DNA from: Prevotella sp. CAG:1185 | GTDB lineage: Bacteria > Bacteroidota > Bacteroidia > Bacteroidales > Bacteroidaceae | Direction: 5' to 3' | DNA: 24,038 nucleotides | NCBI GenBank assembly: GCA_000436695.1 | Contig: HF992634.1 | Location: 1-24,038, forward strand | In this document: one piece after another, positions 8,001 to 15,907 of the stretch | Position numbering within the stretch: the first letter of the stretch is position 1 | How the letters are laid out: each line of letters opens with the position of its first letter | Program-made: the position numbers and the translations under genes | Notes under the pieces: model-generated | Databases searched by the model: none | Seen by the model: only the letters and a program-made list of their open reading frames with translations | Told to the model about the DNA's origin: nothing

Positions 8001-10669
8001 GTCGTGCCGTTGGCTATGACACTGTTGCCTGAAATAACTGTATAAAGGATGTGTGTATCAGCGTCTGACGAGCCTACCTGGAGGTAAACCGGACGGCCGT
8101 CTGACGGGAACCGGGTGTCTGAAAGATAGAACCAGTCGTGTGTCTTGACGCACGGCTTTGTGTCGTCAAGGCTGAACACGATGAAATCCTGCTTCAAAGT
8201 GTCGTTGCCGCATATAGCCACAAGAGTGTGGCGGCCCGACTTAAGCTGCGACGCCGTGTTCCATGTGATGTTCTCGTCGCGGTTGGTCTTTGCGTTAAAG
8301 GCATTGAACGAGCCGTCGATGTAATATCTTACGTTGTCGTCGATGTCAACACCTGCCATGTTTTTATAAACAAACTTTATTGTCTTCAGACTGTCGCGGA
8401 GTATGCGCTCGGGCAATGTGGTGCTCAGCGCTGCCGGCTTGCTGCCAAGAGGAAGCGCAAGCTGTCCGCTGCGTGTCTCGCCTGCCTGGTCGGTAACCTC
8501 GGCATCGGCGGTTATCGTATAGAAACGTGCAATACTGTTAAACGTGCGCTCGTCTATTCCGCCGTCGGTCTCAACCCATGCAGGAAGCACCATGGGCATC
8601 TCTATATTGAATGCACCGTCTGAATCGGTAACGGCTTCGCCGCTTGTAAGCACGTCAGTACCGGAGCCGTTAGTGTAAGCTCCCGCATAATAGCGCCACC
8701 ACATCGACTGGCTGCGCCTAACCGTATATCTTACCTTTGCGCCCTGAACAGGCACGCCGGCATAAGTCTTTGCATGGGCAGTAACCACCAAAGTGTCGCC
8801 ATTCTGATATCTTTGGTTAATCTTTGGAAACTCTACCTGGAACGTAGGACGTTTGTATTCTTCAACGCTGAAACCTACAGAAGCATTGATGCCGAAATCA
8901 GACTGTATGGTATAACGCCCGGTAAGTCCGCCTGACGGAAGCACAAATTCAGCACTTGCAGTGCCATATTCGTCGGTAGTTACATTGGCTTCACTCACTG
9001 TCTTATAGTTGGCATCTTTCATTGTAAGCTTGAAAGCCTTTCCTGCAATGACCTTACTTTCTGTTCCGTTTTTAATGTTATATGCCACTGCCGCCACATG
9101 AACAGTCTGTCCCGGACGGTAAATGGTGCGGTCGGTAAACAGGTTAAGCACATCGCGGTCGTTCTTCTGTGAATAGTAAGAGAAGTTGCTCCATGTGCTC
9201 AAAAGCGGCGCAGCCTTGTCTCTCTCTGTGTATGCGCGCAGCTTTCTGATGCCGTCGCCAAGCAGACTCAGCGTTGTTTCGCCCTTTTCGTCGCATGTCA
9301 GCGTATATGTTTTCTTTGCGTTTGTCAGCACCTCAATAGTTGCGCCGGGCATAGGCTGACCCGTTGTGGCGCTCAGGGCTGCAAGGCGCAGCTTGTTGCC
9401 GGGCAGCTGATGATGAACTACAAACATATCTGTAACATACAACAGGCGGCGCTGCGGATCAAGACTATTATCGTCGGCAGATATTTCCACCAAATATACG
9501 CCTATCGGCATACCGCCGAGCACAAGCGAATCTTTAATCATCTTGTATTCAGGCTGACCGGGATAGCGCTTTGTCTGAACGTTCTCTGTCAGCGGAACAA
9601 TCTTCTTTCGCAGTGCCTTATAGCCGTTTTCGTCAGTAGGAACAAGCTCTGTGTCGCCGTCAACGGCAAGACGTGATATCTTTACTTTTATCTCATCAAT
9701 GTTCCTTATATTCATCTTTATCACGTTGCTCTTACCCGGCATCACAACGTTATTGGTGAGACTTATTTCAAACTGCGGATTTGTAAGTGCCTTCAACTTG
9801 TTGCGCAGCACATTCATCCTCGGCCATTCGCCCCAACGGCAAACAGCGTTATTGATGTATGTAACGAGGTCTTCGGTCTTCACATCGCTGCACTTCTCCA
9901 TGAAAAGATAGCGTTCTACAGCCACTTCGCCGCAGGCTTTGAGATCAGAATAGATGTTTATGAGCGAGTCGAGCGACACGGCATAGCGCGACTTCTTTAA
10001 TTCGCGGAAATAAATACCGCCGTTGCGCTGATTGTTCTGCTTGACCATAGCCAGCGCAGTGAGCAGAGTGGCTGTGCGGTTGGATGTTGTGGCATAATAA
10101 GAGTGCATCGTCGCATAGTCTTCTGCCGTGTATCCGATAAGACTCAGAAGGTCGTCTTCAAAATATTTTCCGTCGCGTCCCTCAACGACAAACGGCTTAT
10201 AGCATAGAGCCTTCTTTGAAGCCAGCAATGACGGATTAGCCATTGCCTTACGATAACATTCGGCACTCTTTGCCGAATTGTCAATACCAACAGCGCTGAA
10301 CATACCAACGTTGTAGTAAGAACTGTAAATCTTGCCAAGCGCAGCATAATAAACAGCCGACAGCGCGCCGTCTGTCTTGCTGTATTTCTCAGCCTTGTCT
10401 TCCAACCGTGAAAGCTGAGAAGGAAGCGAGTCGGCGGATATTGAATACCAGACCGACGCCATCCGTGTTTCAGCCTTAAGCAACTGACCATAATCGTTGC
10501 CGGCTTCTGCCTTGTCGGCGATAGTCTGAAGCAGCTGTATCTGTGTCTTTGGCAAATCCTTTTGGACTGCCTCGTCTACCTGTTTCCATAAAATAGAATA
10601 GCTGTCGCCAAACATAGCAATAGGCATCAGCATAAGAGCCATAAGCAAGAGGAAAGCGGTTTTTCTCAT
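5087..10669 (-). CDS. Alpha-2-macroglobulin family protein lacking the thioester motif
   Basis: A very large exported protein (1860 residues from the chosen start) of the bacterial alpha-2-macroglobulin family, periplasmic protease traps thought to guard the envelope. The start at 10669 is preferred over the Met 12 codons upstream because it begins a clean signal peptide (MRKTAFLLLMALMLM). No lipobox cysteine is seen. Order: helical N-terminal part; MG domains including the MG2-type YRPGQTVHV (about residue 513); a serine-rich linker (about 1056-1106) where the bait region would lie; the A2M domain with ETAFFYPAL, TTWKFMG and VRVGD; then an alpha/alpha toroid region. Where family members carry CxEQ for the thioester, here the sequence is LPYIGTANENNA (about 1325-1337), so the covalent trap is lost. 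First gene of an operon with DUF1573 and meaB. Confidence 0.9.
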   Translation of the reverse strand: MRKTAFLLLMALMLMPIAMFGDSYSILWKQVDEAVQKDLPKTQIQLLQTIADKAEAGNDYGQLLKAETRMASVWYSISADSLPSQLSRLEDKAEKYSKTDGALSAVYYAALGKIYSSYYNVGMFSAVGIDNSAKSAECYRKAMANPSLLASKKALCYKPFVVEGRDGKYFEDDLLSLIGYTAEDYATMHSYYATTSNRTATLLTALAMVKQNNQRNGGIYFRELKKSRYAVSLDSLINIYSDLKACGEVAVERYLFMEKCSDVKTEDLVTYINNAVCRWGEWPRMNVLRNKLKALTNPQFEISLTNNVVMPGKSNVIKMNIRNIDEIKVKISRLAVDGDTELVPTDENGYKALRKKIVPLTENVQTKRYPGQPEYKMIKDSLVLGGMPIGVYLVEISADDNSLDPQRRLLYVTDMFVVHHQLPGNKLRLAALSATTGQPMPGATIEVLTNAKKTYTLTCDEKGETTLSLLGDGIRKLRAYTERDKAAPLLSTWSNFSYYSQKNDRDVLNLFTDRTIYRPGQTVHVAAVAYNIKNGTESKVIAGKAFKLTMKDANYKTVSEANVTTDEYGTASAEFVLPSGGLTGRYTIQSDFGINASVGFSVEEYKRPTFQVEFPKINQRYQNGDTLVVTAHAKTYAGVPVQGAKVRYTVRRSQSMWWRYYAGAYTNGSGTDVLTSGEAVTDSDGAFNIEMPMVLPAWVETDGGIDERTFNSIARFYTITADAEVTDQAGETRSGQLALPLGSKPAALSTTLPERILRDSLKTIKFVYKNMAGVDIDDNVRYYIDGSFNAFNAKTNRDENITWNTASQLKSGRHTLVAICGNDTLKQDFIVFSLDDTKPCVKTHDWFYLSDTRFPSDGRPVYLQVGSSDADTHILYTVISGNSVIANGTTDLSNQLSTRSITYKEEYGDGLKINLVWVKDGKDYSHSIYITRPVPDKRLMLKWTTFRDRLTPGQSEEWTLNVTKPDGTAAGAQLMATLYDSSLDQITPFNWWFYYYVSISEPYTQWRSVYQNGLHFSSSADIKLLDENSFDMNKFDLDGFFLSGVASRLYGATSGLRLNMAGSAVKKQAVAADLAQSSDSNSSSTVMSKEELAEPSASAESSSSQTGSSNNVQLRENLNETAFFYPALQTDAKGNVKIKFTLPESITTWKFMGLAHDKDVNYGLIEGETVARKTVMVQPNMPRFVRVGDRASIAARIFNTSENSAEGTAVMQLVDPETDKTVFEQRKSFKVAAGQTTSVSFEYCPDANSSLLVCKIFANGRNFSDGEQHYLPVLADEELVTNTVPFTLPQPGQKTIDLGGLFAKNGRNSKLTVEYTNNPAWLVLQALPYIGTANENNAISLATAYYANSISNYILNNAPQVKTTFEQWKREAGQTSLMSSLEKNQELKDIVLNETPWVADADNETEQKRLLANYFDSSSLSNNINVMLGKLQKLQNQADGSWSWWQGMPYGSPSLTASIVELLTRLNTMIGTQAETKTMIDKAMTYLGRIVSDEVNEIKKAEKEGKPYVIRNYSALQYLYVCALSNRQLTSAERSAADYLLEYLKTKNTSLNLYGKALMAVVLSKNGDSKLAGEYLKSLEEYSVKTETMGRYYDSPRSDYSWFDYRIPTQVAAIEAMKLVDAKNYSAEIDEMRQWLLQQKRVQGWNTPVNSANAVYAFLSGNMSVLDKSENAVIKLDGKQLDMSPATAGLGYVKSATNVSKPGKLTVSKTSEGTSWGAVYAQSVCKTSDVSASSAGFKVTREILSADGSKPSRLKVGSRIKVRITIVADRDYDFVQVSDKRAACMEPLRQLSGYAGGYYCTPKDNVTNYYFDRFSKGTHVIETEYYVDREGTYETGTCTVQCAYSPEYAGRAVSEVIVIE

Positions 10670-10782
10670 AATCAACAAAGTTTTATATTGTATCCGGCAC
10701 GGCATATTAACTCAAATGGCGCATAGCACAAGCCACTCACCGGCATATTAAATACCTGCCTTCGATGTTTTTTATATTTCTA

Positions 10783-10813
10783 CAAAGGTAACGATTTAAT
10801 CGTAGTTGACAAA
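10783..10813 (-). promoter_or_regulatory. Promoter of the A2M-DUF1573-meaB operon
   Basis: On the minus strand TTTG (10813-10810), exactly 19 nt, then TACCTTTG (10790-10783) match the Bacteroidetes -33/-7 consensus perfectly. Transcription would start near 10778, giving a leader of about 110 nt. The direct repeats ACGATTTAAT (plus strand, 10791-10800 and 10814-10823), with a variant at 10832-10840, lie in and around it and could be an operator. Confidence 0.8.
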
Positions 10814-10974
10814 ACGATTTAATGTTTTTTGACGTTTAATATTCAAAAATCAGAACAATATTTTTTGGCACGACAAACGTTTTGCGCATCAAAGCATTAA
10901 CATTAATTATTATATCGGTTTGTTTTAGCCTACTGAATTTAACACGTCATGAAACAGCATTACAGAGAATACAT

Positions 10975-11128
10975 GGCAGAAGATATGCCTTTAAAAGCCG
11001 AAAACAGGCCGTTGAATATGCGAAAAGCGTGCTTTTACAATGCAAAAGGCATGCTTTTACGATGCGAAACACGGCTTTTCATAAAGCGAAATAAGCTTGT
11101 TTATGAAGCAAAACATGGTGATTTATGG
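10975..11128. repeat. 22-bp palindromic tandem array, locus 2 (seven units)
   Basis: Seven head-to-tail 22-nt units start at 10975, 10997, 11019, 11041, 11063, 11085 and 11107. The two central units are the clearest: half-sites TGCAAAAGGCA and TGCTTTTAC. Units decay outwards but keep the 22-nt register. This locus lacks the 52-bp block and ACTCATCAC hairpins found next to the other two arrays. Confidence 0.75.
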
Positions 11129-11282
11129 CCTTTGGGATATGTTTTCAACCTTTCAGAAGTGAAGGGCGAAACAGCAAAACTGCATAACTCATTGAATATC
11201 AAGCCAATAAGAATCAGCGCAAGAAATACGAGTTTTTCAATCGTAAACGTATTTTGGGGCGTGAGATTGCAAAAAGTCAAAC

Positions 11283-11320
11283 AAATATGTTAACGCAAAA
11301 AGCATTGCGTTAACATATTT
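11283..11320 (-). terminator. Terminator hairpin downstream of the SGNH hydrolase
   Basis: A 16-bp perfect stem (11283-11298 with 11305-11320; core GTTAACGCAA/TTGCGTTAAC) closes a 6-nt loop. It lies about 62 nt past the stop of the minus-strand hydrolase. The minus-strand tail reads TTTGTTTGAC, a modest T-tract. The stem ends in A/T pairs, so it could also work from the plus strand. Confidence 0.6.
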
Positions 11321-11381
11321 TCACTTGAGAATTTACAATAAACTATAGCAGCGACAACATTGTGCCGCGACAAATAAAATA

Positions 11382-12230
11382 CTATTTAACAGGAAGTGTC
11401 ATCAACTGATACATAAGCGTTGCCGCCATACGCTCCTGCCCTTCGGTTGAAGGGTGAAGGCGGTCGGTCGACTTATCATGGAAATAAGGCAACTGAGCCT
11501 CAACCATAGGATTAAGTCCGCTGACCGAATTAAGGTCAATCACTGGCACGCCCCACACGTTTCCGGCTTCCTTTACAGCCTCAACATAAGCGTCGAAATA
11601 CTCACCGCAGATGTTCTGCCAGCTCTCGTCGGGCTGTATGTTGGTGGCTCCGAATGTGGCATAAGCCCTGTGCAATGGCGTCAACAGCACAATCTGCTTG
11701 TCGGGGAAGAGCGTTTTCAGCTTGCTTATGCCTATGTTTATTCGTCCCTTAAATGTGTCGCCTGTCATCACCGGGGTGCGTTTCTTGCGCTTATACACCT
11801 GCTTCTGACCATGAACGGCAGCGGTAACGGTGTCTTCTGTCTCGACATACCACTCGCCTATTGGCACTCCGGCATTGAAGTCGTTGGTGCCCATGAACAC
11901 TACAACGGCGTCAACCTCATTGCCGTGTTCCTTGCTGAGTTTCTCAGCCTGACGCGGAACGTCGTCCCACTGGCGGCCGCTTATGCCGTAGACATAGGGA
12001 GTTATGCCGAGCCACTGCTGAAGATATGCCCAGTATTTCTGTTTGATGTCATCGCTGTTGTTCTTCGGGTCGGTTATCGAGTCGCCGATATACCCCACCC
12101 TCTTGCCTGCCCAAGGATGGCGCACGTATCCGCTCTTTACGGCGGTATTGTCGTTCAATACGGTCTGGCACGAAGCGTCAGGCGCCAGAAACGCCATAAA
12201 AGCAAGAGACAATAAAATTGTTTTGTTCAT
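11382..12230 (-). CDS. Secreted SGNH/GDSL hydrolase
   Basis: A 282-residue esterase/lipase-like enzyme of the SGNH fold. Block I is GDSIT with the nucleophile Ser51. The block II glycine is in YGISGR, block III is GTND, and block V is DRLHPS with the catalytic His and Asp. The start at 12230 begins a signal peptide (MNKTILLSLAFMAFLA, cleavage near residues 20-22), so the enzyme is exported; the upstream in-frame Met would add 12 polar residues ahead of it. Substrates of such Bacteroidetes enzymes are often acetyl or acyl esters on glycans, but nothing here fixes the substrate. It appears monocistronic, with its own promoter candidate and a strong terminator. Confidence 0.88.
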   Translation of the reverse strand: MNKTILLSLAFMAFLAPDASCQTVLNDNTAVKSGYVRHPWAGKRVGYIGDSITDPKNNSDDIKQKYWAYLQQWLGITPYVYGISGRQWDDVPRQAEKLSKEHGNEVDAVVVFMGTNDFNAGVPIGEWYVETEDTVTAAVHGQKQVYKRKKRTPVMTGDTFKGRINIGISKLKTLFPDKQIVLLTPLHRAYATFGATNIQPDESWQNICGEYFDAYVEAVKEAGNVWGVPVIDLNSVSGLNPMVEAQLPYFHDKSTDRLHPSTEGQERMAATLMYQLMTLPVK

Positions 12231-12254
12231 TTCAATTAGTTTGTTTTTCGGCTG

Positions 12255-12286
12255 TAAAGTTAGCAAAAGTTATCCATAACAGCAAA
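12255..12286 (-). promoter_or_regulatory. Candidate promoter of the SGNH hydrolase
   Basis: Minus strand: TTTG (12286-12283), 20 nt, TAACTTTA (12262-12255), one mismatch to TAnnTTTG. It lies 25 nt ahead of the start codon, a sensible leader length. Confidence 0.4.
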
Positions 12287-12424
12287 ACTTATCATGATAA
12301 ATAAGCTAAAAGACAAATATAACAGCAACAGACTGACAGACTATACCATAACGTAAACACAATCAAGGACAAGTATTAAGAAATATTATTGCTTTATTTT
12401 AGACAGTTTCTCATTTTCTTATTG

Positions 12425-12432
12425 TATATTTG
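12425..12432 (+). promoter_or_regulatory. -7 promoter element of bcp
   Basis: TATATTTG matches TAnnTTTG exactly, about 108 nt before the bcp start. No clear TTTG lies at the usual -33 distance, which would fit an activator-dependent or weak promoter. Confidence 0.5.
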
Positions 12433-12539
12433 CAATGTGGTTGTCACAAGCCGCACTATGCCGCACAGGCACAAGACTGACGCGGACACGCAAGCCACAA
12501 ACAACAACGTTAAAGCAAAACAATTAAACATAACAAGAT

Positions 12540-12998
12540 ATGAATATTGGAGACAAGGCGCCCGAAATACTCGGGCACGACGAGAACGGCAACGAGATTA
12601 AGCTCAGCGACTTTAAAGGCCGCAAACTGGTGCTGTATTTTTATCCTAAAGACATGACATCGGGATGCACCACCGAGGCGTGCAACCTGCGTGACAACTA
12701 CACAAAGCTGAAGGAATCAGGCTACGAAGTGATAGGCGCAAGCATCGACGACGAGAAGAGACACCTGAAGTTCATCGAGAAAAACGAGCTTCCGTTCCAC
12801 CTCATTGCCGACACAGATAAGACTCTTGTTGAGCAGTTTGGCGTGTGGGGCGAAAAAAAGATGTACGGCCGCACATACATGGGCACGTTCCGCACAACAT
12901 TCATAATCGACGAGAACGGAGTGATTGAGCGCATAATCTCGCCTAAAGAGATTAAGGTGAAGAATCACGCCGAGCAGATTATCGGAGAACAGAAATAA
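12540..12998 (+). CDS. bcp: Thioredoxin-dependent thiol peroxidase (Bcp/PrxQ-type peroxiredoxin)
   Basis: A cytosolic peroxiredoxin that reduces hydrogen and organic peroxides with electrons from thioredoxin. The 152-residue length is typical of the family. The active-site stretch YPKDMTSGCTTEAC contains the peroxidatic Cys43 and the resolving Cys48 five residues on, the atypical 2-Cys pattern of BCP/PrxQ proteins. RTTFIIDENG in the C-terminal half matches the conserved Arg-bearing strand. The start agrees with the usual N-terminus (MNIGDKAPE). The next gene begins 86 nt downstream on the same strand with a two-part hairpin between. Confidence 0.95.
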   Translation: MNIGDKAPEILGHDENGNEIKLSDFKGRKLVLYFYPKDMTSGCTTEACNLRDNYTKLKESGYEVIGASIDDEKRHLKFIEKNELPFHLIADTDKTLVEQFGVWGEKKMYGRTYMGTFRTTFIIDENGVIERIISPKEIKVKNHAEQIIGEQK

Positions 12999-13012
12999 CA
13001 TATCATACAACA

Positions 13013-13054
13013 GCCGCCTGCACGCCACCGCAGAAACGCAGTGGCGCAAGCGGC
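13013..13054 (+). other. Two-part intergenic hairpin after bcp
   Basis: An outer GCCGC/GCGGC (13013-13017 with 13050-13054) encloses an inner CGCCAC/GTGGCG (13023-13028 with 13041-13046). There is no T run after it (CAAAACCTTTTAACC), so termination is doubtful. It may shape expression between bcp and the synthetase. Confidence 0.4.
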
Positions 13055-13084
13055 CAAAACCTTTTAACCCTAAATAAATAACTC

Positions 13085-15145
13085 ATGATTAACCAGCAAC
13101 TTCTGCACCCGGAGAGCATCGTCGTCATAGGCGGCTCAAACAACGTTCACAAACCCGGCGGCGCCATTGTGCGCAACATTATTAACGGAGGTTACAAGGG
13201 CGTACTGCGCATTGTAAACCCGAAAGAAGACGAAATTCAAGGCGTAAAGGCATTTCACGACATTAGCGAACTGCCGCCTACCGACCTGGCAATACTCGTA
13301 ATACCTGCGCACATGTGTCCCGAAACAGTTGACCGACTGGCTGAAGAAAAAGGCGTAAAGGCCTTTATCATCATATCAGCCGGCTTCGGAGAGGAAACTA
13401 AAGAGGGAGCAAAACTTGAACAACACATACTCGACACCTGCGAACGCTACGGAGCAGCACTCATAGGACCTAACTGTATAGGTCTGCTCAACTCATGGCA
13501 TCACAGCGTGTTCACCAAACCTATACCCACACTGCACGAAAAAGGCGTCGACTTTATCAGCGGTTCAGGCGCAACGGCTGTGTTTATCCTTGAGTCGGCC
13601 GTCACAAAGGGACTGCCGTTCAACTCAGTATGGAGCATCGGCAACGGCAAACAGATAGGCATTGAGGACGTGCTGCAATACATGGACGAGAATTTCGACC
13701 CTGAAAGAGACTCTCATGTCAAACTGCTGTACATCGAAAACGTGGGCAATCCCGACAAGCTGCTCTTCCACGCTTCATCGCTCATACGCAAAGGATGCCG
13801 CATTGCAGCCATCAAGGCAGGCAGCAGCGAGAGCGGAAGCCGCGCAGCATCGTCGCACACAGGAGCCATTGCCAGCAGCGACTCTGCCGTAGAGGCTCTG
13901 TTCCGCAAGGCGGGCATAGTGCGCTGTTTCTCAAGAGAGGAACTGACAACGGTGGGCTGTATCTTCACACTGCCGCCGCTCACTGGCCGCAACTTTGCCA
14001 TCGTTACTCACGCAGGAGGCCCCGGCGTGATGCTTACCGACGCGCTGTCAAAGGGCGGACTCAACGTTCCGAAGATTGAAGGCCCTGACGCCGACGAGCT
14101 GAAGAGCAAGCTCTATCCTGGTGCTTCAGTGTCTAACCCTATCGACATTCTCGCAACAGGCACACCCGAACATCTCGGCATAGCCATCGACTACTGCGAA
14201 AAGAAATTTAAAGACATCGACGCAATATTCGTAATCTTCGGCACACCGGGCCTTGTTCAGCTGTATGAGGCTTACGACGTGCTGCACAAGAAGATGTTAG
14301 AGTGCAAGAAACCTATATTCCCCATCCTGCCTTGTCTGCACACCGCAGGTCCTGAAGTGGCAGAGTTCCTGAAGAAAGGACACGTAAACTTCAGCGACGA
14401 GGTTACGCTCGCAACGGCTCTCACGCAGATTATGAAGACGCCGAAGCCGGCATCGCCAGAAATCGAACTGTTCGGCGTTGACATCCCGAGGATTAGAGAG
14501 ATTATCGGAGGCATCAAGGAAAACGGCTACATCTCACCCGACCTTGTACATCAGATATTTGAATGTGCCGGCATACCTATGGTGCCCGAAATGGTTAGCG
14601 ACTCAAAGAGCGAGCTTACAGCATTTGCCGACAAAGTCGGCTATCCCGTTGTGGCAAAGGTAGTAGGCCCTGTACACAAGAGCGACGTGGGCGGCGTTGC
14701 GCTCAACGTAAGAAGTGCGGAGCATCTCGCAATGGAGTTCGACCGCATGATGAAGATTGAAGGCGCAAAAGCCATCATGGTGCAGAAGATGATCAAAGGC
14801 AAAGAGCTGTTTATCGGCGCAAAATACGAACCGCGCTTCGGCCACATCGTGCTGTGCGGACTGGGCGGCATATTTGTTGAAGTGCTGAAAGACGTTTCGA
14901 GCGGACTTGCTCCTCTGTCTTATGAAGAGGCTTACTCGATGATACGCTCTCTGCGCGCCTACAAGATTATCAAAGGCACGCGCGGACAGAAGGGCCTCAA
15001 CGAGCAGAAGTATGCCGAGATTATCGTGCGGCTGTCTACCCTGCTGAGATTTGCCACCGAGATAAAGGAACTGGACATCAACCCGCTGCTGGCAGACGAG
15101 GACAACGTTACGGCAGTAGACGCCAGAATCCTTATTGAGAAATAA
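13085..15145 (+). CDS. ADP-forming acyl-CoA synthetase (acetate--CoA ligase family), single chain
   Basis: A 686-residue enzyme fusing the alpha and beta parts of NDP-forming acyl-CoA synthetases. These interconvert acyl-CoA plus ADP and phosphate with acid, CoA and ATP, often running in the ATP-making direction in fermenters. Order: CoA-binding Rossmann domain (about 5-130, VVIGGSNN near the start); succinyl-CoA-ligase-like domains (about 150-460) with the presumed phosphohistidine His258 in RAASSHTGA; then an ATP-grasp domain (about 473-686) with AKVVGPVHKSDVGGV. No GNAT domain follows, so it is not a Pat-type protein acetyltransferase. The acyl substrate (acetyl, propionyl or other) cannot be told from sequence alone. 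A strong GNRA-capped hairpin follows the stop. Confidence 0.88.
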   Translation: MINQQLLHPESIVVIGGSNNVHKPGGAIVRNIINGGYKGVLRIVNPKEDEIQGVKAFHDISELPPTDLAILVIPAHMCPETVDRLAEEKGVKAFIIISAGFGEETKEGAKLEQHILDTCERYGAALIGPNCIGLLNSWHHSVFTKPIPTLHEKGVDFISGSGATAVFILESAVTKGLPFNSVWSIGNGKQIGIEDVLQYMDENFDPERDSHVKLLYIENVGNPDKLLFHASSLIRKGCRIAAIKAGSSESGSRAASSHTGAIASSDSAVEALFRKAGIVRCFSREELTTVGCIFTLPPLTGRNFAIVTHAGGPGVMLTDALSKGGLNVPKIEGPDADELKSKLYPGASVSNPIDILATGTPEHLGIAIDYCEKKFKDIDAIFVIFGTPGLVQLYEAYDVLHKKMLECKKPIFPILPCLHTAGPEVAEFLKKGHVNFSDEVTLATALTQIMKTPKPASPEIELFGVDIPRIREIIGGIKENGYISPDLVHQIFECAGIPMVPEMVSDSKSELTAFADKVGYPVVAKVVGPVHKSDVGGVALNVRSAEHLAMEFDRMMKIEGAKAIMVQKMIKGKELFIGAKYEPRFGHIVLCGLGGIFVEVLKDVSSGLAPLSYEEAYSMIRSLRAYKIIKGTRGQKGLNEQKYAEIIVRLSTLLRFATEIKELDINPLLADEDNVTAVDARILIEK

Positions 15146-15158
15146 TCAGTCAACATAT

Positions 15159-15188
15159 ATCGGGCGGCGTCGCAAGATGCCGCCCGAT
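15159..15188 (+). terminator. Terminator-like hairpin with GCAA tetraloop after the acyl-CoA synthetase
   Basis: ATCGGGCGGCGTC (15159-15171) pairs along its full 13 nt with 15176-15188 (one G-U), closed by a GCAA (GNRA) loop. It starts 14 nt past the synthetase stop. The tail is GTTCGTTTAATG, only a weak T-tract. Confidence 0.6.
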
Positions 15189-15215
15189 GTTCGTTTAATG
15201 CCCAAAGGGGCTAAA

Positions 15216-15223
15216 TAAATTTG
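15216..15223 (+). promoter_or_regulatory. Candidate -7 element directly before the response regulator
   Basis: TAAATTTG matches TAnnTTTG exactly but ends 6 nt before the ATG at 15230. TTTA (15194-15197) sits 18 nt upstream as a near -33 box. If real, the transcript would be leaderless or nearly so; a chance AT-rich match is the alternative. Confidence 0.3.
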
Positions 15224-15229
15224 TAGGAT

Positions 15230-15907
15230 ATGAAGATACTCGTAATTGAAGACAATGCTGACCTCAGGGACATCATTGTGCGCTCTCTCGAAAAGGAACG
15301 CTATGTGGTGGAGACTGCGGCCAACTATGCCACGGCTCACACTAAGCTTTTTATTTATGAATACGACTGCATTCTGCTGGACATAATGCTGCCCGACGGC
15401 AACGGACTAAACCTGATGAGGGAACTGGTTGAACGCGGCAAACGGAAAAACGTGATAATTATATCGGCAAAAGACTCGATAGACGACAAGGTTACAGGAC
15501 TTGAACTCGGCGCCGACGACTACCTCGCAAAACCTTTCCATCTGGCCGAACTGCACGCACGCATAAAGAGCGTGATGAGACGGCACACGCAGAACGGCGA
15601 GAACAACATAAAATTCGGCAACGTAACCATACATCCCGACACGTTCAAGGTGGAGGTGAACGGACAGGACATTGACCTGGGACGAAAGGAATATGAAATT
15701 CTTCACTATCTTATCAACCGCGCCAACCGCCTTATTGAGAAACAGACGCTTGCCGAAGGCGTGTGGGGCGACGACATAGACCAGGCCGACAACTTCGACT
15801 TCATATATGCACAGATAAAGAACCTGCGCAAAAAACTGAAGACGGCAGGCGCCGACATAGAGATTAAGACCATATACGGTTTTGGATATAAGCTCGTAAA
15901 AGTATGA
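15230..15907 (+). CDS. OmpR/PhoB-family response regulator
   Basis: A 225-residue DNA-binding response regulator. The receiver domain (about 1-115) has the acidic pair E7/D8, the phospho-acceptor Asp51 (LLDIMLPDG), the switch Ser79 and Lys101 (LAKPF). A winged-helix trans_reg_C domain follows (about 128-223), ending YGFGYKL as is typical. It overlaps the histidine kinase start by 4 nt (ATGA), so the two are translationally coupled partners. OmpR-family regulators bind direct repeats spaced by 11 bp; such a repeat lies ahead of the first PepSY-like gene just downstream, making that gene a likely target. The signal is unknown. It could be PhoB-like in principle given pst nearby, but nothing singles that out. 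Confidence 0.93.
   Translation: MKILVIEDNADLRDIIVRSLEKERYVVETAANYATAHTKLFIYEYDCILLDIMLPDGNGLNLMRELVERGKRKNVIIISAKDSIDDKVTGLELGADDYLAKPFHLAELHARIKSVMRRHTQNGENNIKFGNVTIHPDTFKVEVNGQDIDLGRKEYEILHYLINRANRLIEKQTLAEGVWGDDIDQADNFDFIYAQIKNLRKKLKTAGADIEIKTIYGFGYKLVKV

Larger units (their letters stand above)
10670..11381. other. Gene-free interval between the A2M operon and the hydrolase
   Basis: Holds the operon promoter (10783-10813), seven units of the 22-bp palindromic repeat (10975-11128), about 150 bp with nothing recognised, and a 16-bp terminator hairpin (11283-11320). Open frames here are produced by the repeats and are not counted as genes. Confidence 0.8.
12231..12539. other. Divergent intergenic region, hydrolase / bcp
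   Basis: About 309 bp between divergently read genes. It contains the candidate hydrolase promoter (12255-12286) and the bcp promoter (12425-12432). Nothing else was recognised. Confidence 0.7.

Noticed and set aside
10949..11293. Open frames of 70 and 114 codons over the second array
   Set aside because: The apparent sequence repeats every 22 residues simply because 22-nt units are read in three frames (66 nt). This is a typical false gene call over such repeats.
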